From assembly GCA_030123565.1 (NCBI GenBank), contig CP126122.1, forward strand, positions 2,618,800 to 2,682,799: 64,000 bases of DNA, read 5' to 3'. Shown here piece by piece: positions 1-8,350 of the stretch (the stretch's first letter is position 1; each line of letters starts with the position of its first letter). The position numbers and the translations under genes are program-made. This stretch comes from Nitrospira sp. Lineage in GTDB: Bacteria > Nitrospirota > Nitrospiria > Nitrospirales > Nitrospiraceae. The notes under the pieces were generated by a model, which worked only from the letters and a program-made list of their open reading frames with translations, was not told where the DNA came from and ran no database searches.

Positions 1-1115
1 GCCTGGGAGAACGGCACACGACGCGTGTGGCCGCCCTTGATGAACGGGTCCGGAATCTGTCCGCGTAGGATCTGGTCGTACGGCAGACCGAACCGCTTCG
101 TCTCCTCGCCCAACACATGTCCCTGTGCGTCCTTGGTCGTGATCGAGAGGAAGAACTGTTTCAACACCGGATCACCGTCCGGGAAACTATGCGGAAGACT
201 GCCGATCTTCACGAGCACGGTGCCGTCCACGCCTGTCCCGGATTTTGTCGCCTCCACCTCGATGCGCGGCATCCATTCCGCCTGGAGATTACGGTTCTTC
301 AACAACGTCCCGGGAATGACGACCCCGCGAAACCAATGCCGGCCGATCGCGCGGGTCATGGCGCCTCGTTTGGAGGTGGAACTGCCGGTAGACGGTTCCA
401 TATGGCAATCTTGGCAAATGGTGCCCTGCAGGATTTCTCCCGGGAGATCCCTCTGCAACACGTCCTTCACCTTGTCGAAATGGCAGGAGGCGCAGAAATT
501 GGCTCCGCGATACAACGGAGATTGGGTCGCCGGATGCACGAGGTTTTCCTCCGGATCGGCATAGGGTCCGTAGAGCATCTCCCCCGGCTGCACCTTGTAG
601 GTCGGCGGCGACTGGGGCGTGGTTTCCACTGCGTTGACGAGGTGACAGGAGGCGCAGCCGATTCCCTCGACCTGCGGCTTGCCGGACAGCACTTGCGCCG
701 TGATCTTCTCGACATGTTGTGGAAATACCGTCACGGCCGGGGCATGGCAGGTGAGACAGCGCTGCCGTTCCAGTACTGTGGGATTCGTCTGCATCCAGAG
801 TCCCAACACCGTCCGGAACACCGGCGATTCGAACGAGGTGCCGTGCAACAAGGCGGCATCGACCCGGCCGAACGTCTTCAGATCCGGTGTCTGTTCCCGC
901 ATGCCTTTCCATTCTTCATAATGCCGGTCGTGGCACTGTTTGCAGTCTTCCGAGCGGATGAAGATCTTTTCGATCTCGGCGACCCAATCGGCCGGGGCTT
1001 GGCCGTCGTTCTTCTGCGCGATCGCCCGCTCATGGAAGGTAACATTCAGCACCGCCATCACCAGCAGCAGTCCGCCCATCGCCAGCTTTTGAATCGGTCG
1101 TGCCTTGTCGTTCAC
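1..1115 (-). CDS. Multihaem cytochrome c (partial, C-terminus beyond window)
   Basis: Probable periplasmic electron-transfer cytochrome; the visible 371 codons are the N-terminal part of the protein. Five CXXCH haem-binding motifs lie in one frame at about residues 58, 120, 154, 208 and 234 (CKQCH, CLTCH, CASCH, CASCH, CQDCH). A hydrophobic segment near residues 13-25 is a signal peptide or anchor. The start is GTG at 1115, 23 nt after the stop of the PDZ gene; an internal ATG at 1079 is the alternative. It is the last visible gene of the operon that begins near 8068. The spacing of the motifs resembles cytochrome c554/NrfH-type multihaem proteins, but I cannot assign a family with certainty. 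A role in moving electrons to or from nitrite oxidoreductase is inferred from position only. Confidence 0.8.
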   Translation of the reverse strand, partial: MNDKARPIQKLAMGGLLLVMAVLNVTFHERAIAQKNDGQAPADWVAEIEKIFIRSEDCKQCHDRHYEEWKGMREQTPDLKTFGRVDAALLHGTSFESPVFRTVLGLWMQTNPTVLERQRCLTCHAPAVTVFPQHVEKITAQVLSGKPQVEGIGCASCHLVNAVETTPQSPPTYKVQPGEMLYGPYADPEENLVHPATQSPLYRGANFCASCHFDKVKDVLQRDLPGEILQGTICQDCHMEPSTGSSTSKRGAMTRAIGRHWFRGVVIPGTLLKNRNLQAEWMPRIEVEATKSGTGVDGTVLVKIGSLPHSFPDGDPVLKQFFLSITTKDAQGHVLGEETKRFGLPYDQILRGQIPDPFIKGGHTRRVPFSQ

Positions 1116-1138
1116 CGCGCTCTCGCCACCAGTGCCGT

Positions 1139-1678
1139 TTAGTCTCGCCGACAGCCGACGAAGTGAAAGTTCACGCCCCACCCGACCGGATCGCCGGGAT
1201 CGGCCGGCTCGTAGGTTCCGACCGTGAAGTTACATTCTTTCATCGCAGCCTTGACGGCCTTTCCGAAATCGATCAGCGTACGGACCTCTTTCTTATCGAT
1301 TTCTTTGATCACCGACCGCACCTTGATACCGGCATAGTCGGCACGGGAATTGCCGATCACTTCGAAGACGGCGACCCCTTCCGCCCGCTGCAACTTCAGT
1401 TCTTTTTGAATCTCCTCATCGACCTCACCGACCGCAATCCCGAATTCCTCTCCCAGCTGAATGGCTTCTTCCGCCGTCATCTCACCGTTGGTACCCGTGC
1501 CTGACCAGGCCTGGCTGCCCCATCCTGCCGCTGCGAACAGAGCCCCACACACAAAAAAAGCCCTTCCGAGAGAAAGGGCTTTTTTCAAGAACGATCGGGT
1601 CTTCGTAGGCACACCCTCCAACCTGTCCGCCTCATGACTTGAGAAATGCCGACTCCGATGGGTCGGCGCTTCTGTCAT
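1139..1678 (-). CDS. Exported PDZ-domain protein
   Basis: Small protein (up to 179 aa) with a basic then hydrophobic N-terminus ending in an Ala-rich cleavage-like region (about residues 30-58), a short acidic helix, and a PDZ-like core at about residues 98-145 (AVFEVIGNSRADYAGIKV followed by VIKEIDKKEV). No protease domain is present, so it is more likely a binding or scaffolding module than an enzyme. The ATG at 1678 lies 12 nt after the stop of the preceding NxrC-like gene and has only a weak ribosome site; a GTG near 1615 would give a shorter, more ordinary signal peptide. The signal-peptide codons contain a 12-bp perfect inverted repeat with an A/T-tract on each side (1554-1585) that looks like a terminator. 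Confidence 0.7.
   Translation of the reverse strand: MTEAPTHRSRHFSSHEADRLEGVPTKTRSFLKKALSLGRAFFVCGALFAAAGWGSQAWSGTGTNGEMTAEEAIQLGEEFGIAVGEVDEEIQKELKLQRAEGVAVFEVIGNSRADYAGIKVRSVIKEIDKKEVRTLIDFGKAVKAAMKECNFTVGTYEPADPGDPVGWGVNFHFVGCRRD
1554..1585 (-). terminator. Terminator-like hairpin inside the PDZ gene's signal-peptide codons
   Basis: Inverted repeat: 12-nt arms 1554-1565 and 1574-1585 match perfectly around an 8-nt loop, and each arm ends in a run of six or more A/T. In either direction this has the form of an intrinsic terminator. It lies about 110-140 nt after the stop of the NxrC-like gene at 1693 but within the reading frame of the next gene, so it may act as an attenuator between them. 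Confidence 0.6.
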
Positions 1679-1692
1679 CCTATCAAGAACAA

Positions 1693-2535
1693 TTACGTCT
1701 TTGTGACCGGGTCCAACGCGAGTTGAAACCAGGGGGCAATGGCCTTTTGGCCGTTGCGTTCTTTGTTCTCACCGTTCCACACCGCAAAGGACACCGCCTG
1801 GATACGTCCGGGAATCAACTTGGCTTCATTTTCCTGCTCTTCACTGGACAGCGGTCGGCGCATCACCACATGCCACGTGCCGTCTTTCCAGGTAGCTTTT
1901 CCCTGGATGCGTCCCTGCTTCTCCTTGGTCGTCAAGGTGCTGAACCCCCCCCCGATCAAATCTTCCACCGAAGAGGCTCGCCGGGGAATGACCTCGAACC
2001 GGCGAGGTTCGCCGCTGGCGGCCTTATCCTTTTCGGTGGTTCTGGCGGCGCGCCGATCGATGTCGCTCTGCCAATCGGCCTTCCAATGCCAAATGTTGAT
2101 GTAGTGATCCAGCTGTCCCATGCAGAAGAAGGCCGGCGCATCACCCAGCGGCAGCCCCAACGCCACTCCGTCACGGAAGGTACCGGGGGTCAGTCGATCG
2201 TTTTTCGTGTTGTCCTGCCATTCGAGCAGAAACGCGATGTCGGTGCCGTTATGCACGGTGCGCACAGTCAGCGCGCGGGCCGTCGGCTCCGGCCACACCG
2301 GACGGGTGATGATTTGCCCGCTCAACGGCAACGTCATGGGGGGAATTTTTTGCCAGATCGGATCATCAGGAGTGACGGGAATGTCTCCCGTAATGGCCTG
2401 CGCACGGATGATCATGCCTTCGGAACTGACGATAGGAATGCCGAGGCCGCCCAGAATGAGGGCAAGAACAAGGAGACTAGAGAGGAAAAAAAGCAACCTG
2501 GTGCGGGATGTGTGGACCGATGTCATTCGCCTCAT
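1693..2535 (-). CDS. nxrC-like: NxrC-like gamma subunit (ethylbenzene-dehydrogenase-type haem-binding protein)
   Basis: Predicted haem b-binding gamma subunit of a DMSO-reductase-type oxidoreductase, here most likely nitrite oxidoreductase. A signal peptide or anchor occupies residues 12-35, followed by an EB_dh-type beta-sandwich. Family signatures visible are PLSGQIITRPVWPE, the CMGQ motif followed by NIWHWKADWQ (the Met is the expected axial haem ligand), SVEDLIGGGFSTLTT, and the C-terminal FAVWNGENKERNGQKA block. These match the second copy at 8351-9304 block by block, so the two are paralogues. It sits between the NHL and PDZ genes. Length (280 aa) is a little short of the other copy because the region after NIWHW is reduced. 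Confidence 0.8.
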   Translation of the reverse strand: MRRMTSVHTSRTRLLFFLSSLLVLALILGGLGIPIVSSEGMIIRAQAITGDIPVTPDDPIWQKIPPMTLPLSGQIITRPVWPEPTARALTVRTVHNGTDIAFLLEWQDNTKNDRLTPGTFRDGVALGLPLGDAPAFFCMGQLDHYINIWHWKADWQSDIDRRAARTTEKDKAASGEPRRFEVIPRRASSVEDLIGGGFSTLTTKEKQGRIQGKATWKDGTWHVVMRRPLSSEEQENEAKLIPGRIQAVSFAVWNGENKERNGQKAIAPWFQLALDPVTKT

Positions 2536-2612
2536 GCCCCGGCGCAGTGCCCTAGCCGTGAGTACTCATGCGCATGTTCCACCGATGGGAACGATGAGCC
2601 CGTTGCCAACCG

Positions 2613-3866
2613 TTACCACAACTTGGCGCGGCGGATCTTGTTTTCCCCCCGCTCGCAGATATACAGATACCCTTGCTTATCGAGCGCCAGCCCGACCGGA
2701 GAATTCACCACCGCCTCTACGGCGAGAAGGCCGTCGCCATGTTTCAACGCCCCGGCGGCATCTTTGGCGACGAACCGGGCCGCGCCGCAGCCGCCCATAT
2801 TTTTATCTTCGTATCCGCTGTCCCCGTTACCGGCCACCGTCGTCAGCAGACCCGTATGCGCATCGACCTTGCGGACTCGATGGTTGCCCGTATCGGAAAT
2901 GTATGCGTGATTGTCCCGATCGAACACGATGGCTTCCGGTGCATGCAACATCGACTTCGCCGCCGGCTTGCCGTCCCCGTCGAACCCATACCGGCACACG
3001 CCGGCCAAGGTCGAAATCAGCCCCGTGTTGCGATCGATCTTGCGCACGCGATTGCTGCCCTTGTCCACGACGTATACGTCGCCGGCGTTGTCCACCGCAA
3101 TCCCGACGATATCGTAGAGTCGAGCCTCCAAGGCCGGATGCCCGTCGTCCAGATACATCGACAAATTGAGACCGTCGGAACAGACCGGCATGAGCCACCC
3201 GTTATCGTCGCTGAAATCGATCCCGATCGCATCACCCGACAATACGACCAGATTGCGCGCGACCAGCGGCTGCTCGCGGGCCTCATCCTCAGCCGTCCAG
3301 CTTCCCGCCACGGTCTCCACGCGACCGGTACGTGAGTCGTATCGACGAACCCGGTGCGCCTGCGTGTCGGCGATGTACATCACGTCGTCCGCATCGAAGG
3401 CGATCGCCGCAGGCCACGTCAAGTTGACCTCCAACGCAGCGCCGTCGCCGTTGAACCCATGTTCGCCGGTCCCTACCACCGTCGTGATGATTCCGGTCTC
3501 ACGATCCACTTTGCGGATCCGATTGCTGCCCGAATCGCAGATGTACAGGTCATTTCGAGAATCGCAGGCGACGTCCAGCGGCAGATACAGCCCGGCCTCT
3601 CCGCAAGGTCCTTCGTCGCCGCTGTAACAGGTTTCGCCGATTCCGGCAAAGTTGTGGACGGTGCCCTCCGCGAGGTTGACACGACGCACACGGTCGGACC
3701 CCGATTCGGCAAAATACAGCCACTGTTCCTCGCGGTCCAAGGCGACATGGTGCGGGAGCGGAATCCCTGCCTTGACGGCACGCTTGCCGTCTCCCGTGCT
3801 CCGCGCTTTCCCGTTTCCGGCGAAGGTTTCGATGTATCCGCTGGCTAACTGAACATCTGTTTCCAT
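2613..3866 (-). CDS. NHL-repeat beta-propeller protein
   Basis: 417-residue protein made of about six NHL repeats, each with the pattern hydrophobic-Asp-x-x-x-x-hYhhDxGxxRhRK (for example LYICDSGSNRIRKVD and AYISDTGNHRVRKVD). Intervening glycine-rich strands of the form TVAGNGDSGY or TLAGVCRYGFDGDG complete the blades. About 40 residues between the third and fourth repeats are non-canonical. No signal peptide is evident from the ATG at 3866, so it would be cytoplasmic unless exported with a partner. NHL propellers bind proteins or ligands; no specific enzymatic residue is seen. It follows tatA by 45 nt and belongs to the operon that starts at 8068. Confidence 0.8.
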   Translation of the reverse strand: METDVQLASGYIETFAGNGKARSTGDGKRAVKAGIPLPHHVALDREEQWLYFAESGSDRVRRVNLAEGTVHNFAGIGETCYSGDEGPCGEAGLYLPLDVACDSRNDLYICDSGSNRIRKVDRETGIITTVVGTGEHGFNGDGAALEVNLTWPAAIAFDADDVMYIADTQAHRVRRYDSRTGRVETVAGSWTAEDEAREQPLVARNLVVLSGDAIGIDFSDDNGWLMPVCSDGLNLSMYLDDGHPALEARLYDIVGIAVDNAGDVYVVDKGSNRVRKIDRNTGLISTLAGVCRYGFDGDGKPAAKSMLHAPEAIVFDRDNHAYISDTGNHRVRKVDAHTGLLTTVAGNGDSGYEDKNMGGCGAARFVAKDAAGALKHGDGLLAVEAVVNSPVGLALDKQGYLYICERGENKIRRAKLW

Positions 3867-3911
3867 AACGATGTGGATCCGTTCTACGCTGAGCCCGTTG
3901 AGTCGAACAGT

Positions 3912-4205
3912 TTACGCACGCGCGGCGGGCGGTGCGGCGCCGACCTGCTGTTCCACGGCCGGGGCCGGCATCGACACGGCAGACTGGGCCGGAATGGCCT
4001 GTGCCGGCGCCGGTTCGGCCTGCTGGGCTTGCGCCTGAGCCTGTGCCTCCGCCTCGATCGCATCCGCTTCGTGAACGGACTTCTTGAATCCCTTGATCGC
4101 CTTGCCGATCCCTTCGCCGAGCTGCGGCAACTTTCCTGCTCCAAAAATAATCAGCACGATAAACAGGATCAGGATCAATTCTGTGAAACCAAGACTGCCA
4201 AACAT
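3912..4205 (-). CDS. tatA: Sec-independent protein translocase TatA/TatE
   Basis: 97-residue pore-forming component of the twin-arginine translocase. It shows the classic layout: a short N-terminal transmembrane helix (residues 7-21), the [22 protein letters not shown] hinge and amphipathic helix, and an acidic then Ala/Gln/Pro-rich tail. A clear AAAGGAG ribosome site precedes the ATG. Its place among NxrC-like and TPR genes suggests a dedicated copy for exporting folded cofactor-containing subunits such as nitrite oxidoreductase; that link is inference. tatB and tatC are not in the window. Confidence 0.93.
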   Translation of the reverse strand: MFGSLGFTELILILFIVLIIFGAGKLPQLGEGIGKAIKGFKKSVHEADAIEAEAQAQAQAQQAEPAPAQAIPAQSAVSMPAPAVEQQVGAAPPAARA

Positions 4206-4229
4206 GGTGTATCTCCTTTGCTCACACGT

Positions 4230-5042
4230 TCAGGACGTGGCTCCCTCTTTGGCCTTCTTCGCAAATCGCTCCTTCAGACGCTGTCGAGCCTGTTCGGCCT
4301 GCTCGAACATCTTGCACTTGTCGTAGACGCTGATCAAATTGTAGTAGGCGAGCGGTTCGTCCGGGCTGTGCTCCACCGCGCTCTCCATCACCTTGATCGC
4401 CAAGTCCGTCTTTTTGTGATTGAGGGCGATTTCCATCAACTTGAAGCTCGCTTCCAAATGCTTCGGGTCCAGTTCGAGGACGCGCAGGTAGCACTGGATC
4501 GCCATATCCATCGTGTTGTAGTCGGAGACCTGCGGATTATCGAGTTCCACATAGACGCCCGCGAGATTGTACCACGCCATCGGATCGTCCGGCGTAATCT
4601 CCACCAACCGCTCGTAATAGTTCTTGGACTCCATGTATTTTCTCTTGTCGGCCTGCACGCGACCGAGATTGAACAGAGCCAAGACATCGTAGGCATGCAC
4701 GTCGAGCGCGCGTTTGAATTCCGCTTCCGCCTCATCGATCATGCCCTTGGTGGCATAAATGGTTCCAAGATTCGAATAGTACATCGCGAGCGACCGGTTC
4801 ATTTCCGCCCTGAGCCCCTCGGCCATCTCGATCGACTTTTTCACTTCGGTGAGCGCGTCGTCGAGCCGGCCTTTACTGAAATACAATTCACCCAACCGAC
4901 AACGCGCTTGAAAATCGTCCGGCTCGGTGCCGAGCAATTTTTCAATCTCGGCGATTTCCTCGTCAGGGCTCAAGGCCTGATCGCCCGGATCAATCGCCGC
5001 ACCGCCCTGCTCTGCTCCGACCGCCTGTGTCTGTTCATCCAT
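4230..5042 (-). CDS. TPR-repeat protein
   Basis: 270-residue soluble protein built of about six tetratricopeptide repeats. Typical TPR residues recur, for example AMYYSNLGTIYATKGMIDEA, ALFNLGRVQADKRKYMES, MAWYNLAGVYVELDN and LAYYNLISVYDKCKMFEQA. The first 40 residues are acidic and Gln/Ala-rich, and the C-terminus is basic. No signal peptide is seen. TPR proteins act as assembly scaffolds; next to tatA, a membrane protein and the NxrC-like gene it may help assemble the oxidoreductase complex. The gap to tatA is only 24 nt. Confidence 0.85.
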   Translation of the reverse strand: MDEQTQAVGAEQGGAAIDPGDQALSPDEEIAEIEKLLGTEPDDFQARCRLGELYFSKGRLDDALTEVKKSIEMAEGLRAEMNRSLAMYYSNLGTIYATKGMIDEAEAEFKRALDVHAYDVLALFNLGRVQADKRKYMESKNYYERLVEITPDDPMAWYNLAGVYVELDNPQVSDYNTMDMAIQCYLRVLELDPKHLEASFKLMEIALNHKKTDLAIKVMESAVEHSPDEPLAYYNLISVYDKCKMFEQAEQARQRLKERFAKKAKEGATS

Positions 5043-5074
5043 AGTAACCTATCCTACTCTTGATGACGAAGAGG

Positions 5075-6196
5075 TTAAATTTGCCCGCCCACGAGAGACT
5101 CCTGCCTCCCCACGAGCGGAGGCCTGGGCACCGTCGCCTGTTCCGTTACCGGTCCTTTGGGCCGGTCGAGTGTCAACAACATCACGCCGAGAATGACCAT
5201 CAAGGTCAGGTTCGAGAACAGCAACGCATATCCGGCGATGAACATCAGCGCGAGACCATAACCCGCCAGGCGCCCCATCGACACCAGCCTGATCACGGTA
5301 TAGGACCAACACAAGAGCCCTGCGACATAAAACGCGAAGGGCAAGTAAAAGGTATACCCCATGCCCATCTGAAAGATCCAGCTGATCCCTTCACCGGCTT
5401 TCCGGATCGAATTGGCCAGGGCCGGGTTATACAGGCCCAGGAAATAATCCATGAACAGCAAGGCGAAAAACACCAGCCCGGACACAGACCAGAACCAGAT
5501 GGCGCGTCGTCGCTGCCGGCGATTCTTGGTCCGAAACGATACCCCGCGCCCGTACGCCCAGAACACCAGGATGCTGGCGAGCACCATCAATGCCTCGCCG
5601 AGGCGATTGGCTTCATAGACAAACGGCGGCGGCGCCACCACACCCATCCATCCGTACGTGGTGGAAAAAATCTGGTAGTAGAGCCAACCAGAAATGCCCA
5701 GATAGTAGGTCGCCCCCATGATCCGCTGGGACCATTCATGGTGCTGCGACACATATTCGATCATCAGCGCGGTGAGTGCGATGAGGGTGACGACGTTGTA
5801 GACGATGGAGCCCAACATGGCCGGGGGGACGATCAGGAACGCGACCGTCAACATCAGGAGCAGCCCGACGCAGGGAATCGTGACGGCATTGATACCGGCG
5901 AGCCCTCTGGTCCGAATCCTATTCAGCAGCAGGACGACGAGGGCGAGAAAGACAAAAATAGCGACGACGTTCAACAGGGCGAAGCCGACGGACGTCAGGA
6001 ATTGAAAGAGGGTCCCGACCCATTCGTGTTGAGCCGCGATCTTGCTGATATGCATTCCGAGGCGGGATACGAGACGATAGAGGACGAGTTCGAAGAAGCC
6101 GACGAACAGCACCAACTTGATGGTGTATTCGAACAACAACCCCTGGTCTTCCACCCGTCCGGTGGAACGTTCGACTGCGGCGGCTACGGCAGACAT
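5075..6196 (-). CDS. Polytopic membrane protein of unknown function
   Basis: 373-residue protein with about nine hydrophobic segments, starting around residues 27-43, 64-90 and 105-130. A basic cytoplasmic-looking loop (FRTKNRRQRRRA) sits near residue 225. I do not recognise a family and see no CXXCH, histidine-pair or nucleotide-binding motif. It lies between the radical SAM gene (90 nt upstream) and the TPR gene (32 nt downstream), all on the same strand, so it is probably co-expressed with the NxrC-like and TatA genes. The C-terminal 30 residues are hydrophilic and Pro/Val/Gln-rich. Confidence 0.75.
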   Translation of the reverse strand: MSAVAAAVERSTGRVEDQGLLFEYTIKLVLFVGFFELVLYRLVSRLGMHISKIAAQHEWVGTLFQFLTSVGFALLNVVAIFVFLALVVLLLNRIRTRGLAGINAVTIPCVGLLLMLTVAFLIVPPAMLGSIVYNVVTLIALTALMIEYVSQHHEWSQRIMGATYYLGISGWLYYQIFSTTYGWMGVVAPPPFVYEANRLGEALMVLASILVFWAYGRGVSFRTKNRRQRRRAIWFWSVSGLVFFALLFMDYFLGLYNPALANSIRKAGEGISWIFQMGMGYTFYLPFAFYVAGLLCWSYTVIRLVSMGRLAGYGLALMFIAGYALLFSNLTLMVILGVMLLTLDRPKGPVTEQATVPRPPLVGRQESLVGGQI

Positions 6197-6286
6197 CTCC
6201 TGCCCCCTGTGAAGAACGTTGATTATAGCCCCGTACGAAAAAGCCGGTCAACGCTGCAAGGTGCGTATCCTGATGGCGGCCGAAGA

Positions 6287-8068
6287 TTAGGAACCGGTCG
6301 GCTGCGGGACCTGCAACGCTTGCGACTTGGCCTGCGCAATATACAGCAGCCCGTCGGCCATCGAATAATTGAAGGGCAACTCGCACACGACTTCACTGAT
6401 TTTTTCATAGACCTGCTGATACAGTTGCTCGGCCTGGGCGGGGGTCATGCCTTCCTGCACTTCATAAAAAAAGCCGAGACTCAAATCTTCGGTCGCCGGC
6501 CGCATGATCCGCCGAATGCCGTAACTGCCGGGATCGTTCATGATCGGCGCCTCTTTCTCCAAATCGAACAGACAGGGCTGGCAGGAGAAGCCGTACGATT
6601 CATGGAGCTTCTTATTCCCCACGATGAAGTTCACCGTCTCAAGGGCCTCTTCTTCTTTCTCGGTCGGGAAGCCGACGATCACATAACAGTGAACGGCGAT
6701 ACCGAGATCGACGCAGTCATCGGTAATTCGACGGACGGATTCCTGTTTGATCCCCTTCTTCATGAAATCCATGACCCGCTGATTGAACGACTCCAGTCCG
6801 AACACGATCTTCAAACAGCCGGCGTCCCGCATCTGCCCGAGCAAATCGCGCGTGAGATTTTTCTCGAACCGCAGCTCACAGGTCCACTTCACATTCAGTT
6901 GCCGGTCGATCATCTGCTGACAGAGGCGCTTGGTCGGCGACAGTGCAAAACATTCGTCGGTGAAGAAAAAGAACTGCGCCCCATACCGCTCCTTCAACCA
7001 GGCCAGATCGTCCACCGTTTTGCCGGGGTCGCGTTGACGGAAATTTTGGTGATCCAGCGTGAGGGCGCAAAACGCGCAGTCCTTGTAATAGCAGCCGCGT
7101 GAAAATTGTACGGGCAGAACCGGCTCCGGGGACAGGTAGAGGTCCAGCGGAAAGCCGTCGTAATTCGGCGCCGTGAGCTGATTGATATTCTCTGAATAGA
7201 ACGGCTGATTGACCGTGATCTTACCGTTCTGGCGATAAATCAAATTGGGCACTTTACTGAAATCTCGTTTGCCGTCCATCTGATTGACCAACTCAAGGAG
7301 TGCGGTCTCGCCTTCGAACACCACGAAATCGTCGGTGATGTCGAAGAGCCATGGACAGCGGCGCAGGTTGTCCACCAGCCGAGTGAAAATGCTGCCGCCG
7401 ACCGTCACATGCACCTCCGGCGCCTGTTCTTTGATCAGCCGGCAGAGCGTGAGCCCCGGAATAATCTGCGAGGTGGCGGTAATGGAGACGCCGACCAGAT
7501 CCGGACGATCCGCGAGAAGGGACGGTAGAAAGTGTTCACGGAATAAACTGACATAGGGGTTTTGGGCTTCATCCCGAATGGCCTTGATCAGATCTTTCGA
7601 CGAGTAAATCGAGTAGTCTCCGAATTGATTGTCCACCACCGTCATTCTCGTCGGGAAATACAGCGAGGAGATCACCTCGAGCCATTTATCGATCAGGAAG
7701 AGGCTATTGCGATAGGCTTCGATATCGTAGAACCCTTCCCCCCGCAGCGTTTCTTTCGCCAGTTCGATTCGCTCGAACAGATAGGGAAACCGATCGAGGG
7801 ACTCGATCACCCGCGAGAGCTGTTCGGCACTGCCGGACCCGGTTTCACCCGTGCGTTCACGCTCAAGACTACGTTGTTTCGCCGTCAACTGCTGATAGAC
7901 ATCTTGAGCGAACGACTGCGTCAACACCTTATCCAGCAACTCGATGCCGAGATCGCGTTGCGAGACGTTCTTGACACCTGCTTGCGAGAGAAATCCTGTC
8001 AACGAAGGAAGGCTCAGATAGGGTTGAGACGGGTGCCACGTCGGGGGAAACAGCAGTGAAACTTTCAT
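6287..8068 (-). CDS. B12-binding-type radical SAM protein
   Basis: 593-residue protein, first gene of the operon. The N-terminal 150-200 residues resemble the cobalamin-binding domain arrangement (LLFPPTWHPSQPYLSLPSL opening; DLVGVSITATSQIIPGL; VTVGGSIFTRL). The radical SAM core begins near residue 325 with PVQFSRGCYYKDCAFCAL, where three cysteines should ligate the 4Fe-4S cluster. The spacing is CX4CX2C rather than the commoner CX3CX2C. Further core features are FFTDE, KIVFGLES and VGFPTEKEEEAL. No classical DxHxxG cobalamin motif is seen, so B12 may not actually be bound. The substrate is unknown; the gene context points to assembly of the nitrite-oxidation machinery. Confidence 0.85.
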   Translation of the reverse strand: MKVSLLFPPTWHPSQPYLSLPSLTGFLSQAGVKNVSQRDLGIELLDKVLTQSFAQDVYQQLTAKQRSLERERTGETGSGSAEQLSRVIESLDRFPYLFERIELAKETLRGEGFYDIEAYRNSLFLIDKWLEVISSLYFPTRMTVVDNQFGDYSIYSSKDLIKAIRDEAQNPYVSLFREHFLPSLLADRPDLVGVSITATSQIIPGLTLCRLIKEQAPEVHVTVGGSIFTRLVDNLRRCPWLFDITDDFVVFEGETALLELVNQMDGKRDFSKVPNLIYRQNGKITVNQPFYSENINQLTAPNYDGFPLDLYLSPEPVLPVQFSRGCYYKDCAFCALTLDHQNFRQRDPGKTVDDLAWLKERYGAQFFFFTDECFALSPTKRLCQQMIDRQLNVKWTCELRFEKNLTRDLLGQMRDAGCLKIVFGLESFNQRVMDFMKKGIKQESVRRITDDCVDLGIAVHCYVIVGFPTEKEEEALETVNFIVGNKKLHESYGFSCQPCLFDLEKEAPIMNDPGSYGIRRIMRPATEDLSLGFFYEVQEGMTPAQAEQLYQQVYEKISEVVCELPFNYSMADGLLYIAQAKSQALQVPQPTGS

Positions 8069-8127
8069 GCAAGAAGACCTGGATTAGCGAGGAAAATCAC
8101 AGTATTGAGCGAAATACCCCACGTGGC

Positions 8128-8157
8128 TTTATACACTCCGCTCCGACTCAAATGCAA
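8128..8157 (-). promoter_or_regulatory. Sigma70-type promoter for the radical SAM/tatA/NxrC-like operon
   Basis: On the minus strand a -35 box TTGCAT (8152-8157) is separated by 18 nt from a -10 box TATAAA (8128-8133). Transcription would start near 8121, about 53 nt before the ATG at 8068. No other box pair of this quality lies in the gap. Confidence 0.6.
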
Positions 8158-8232
8158 CCCTTCTCCGCTTCCCTATTCGATCATTTCGCTCTAGGAGCCT
8201 TGAAAAAAAAATACGTCCGGCAGCGAATGCAA

Positions 8233-8279
8233 GAAGGCCCCGAATCATTTGCCGTCGAAGGCAACGACTCGGGGCCTTC
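8233..8279 (-). terminator. Terminator after the NxrC-like gene at 8351
   Basis: Perfect 11-bp stem (arms 8233-8243 and 8269-8279, GC-rich) with a nested 5-bp stem (8249-8253 with 8260-8264). On the minus strand it is followed about 20 nt later by a run of nine T (8203-8211). It lies about 70 nt beyond the stop of the NxrC-like gene. The whole 8069-8350 gap holds only this hairpin and the promoter of the next operon. Confidence 0.75.
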
Positions 8280-8350
8280 CTACTTACAACTAAGGCACGA
8301 CACTCCTCTCCCACGATCGGAACAGGAGCGGCCTCCTCAGGCCACTAGAT

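Noticed and set aside
117..1142. 341-codon plus-strand frame at the window start
   Set aside because: Antisense to the multihaem cytochrome; all five CXXCH motifs are in the minus frame.
5060..7102. 680-codon plus-strand frame
   Set aside because: Antisense to the membrane-protein and radical SAM genes, with low-complexity His/Gln-rich translation typical of reverse frames.
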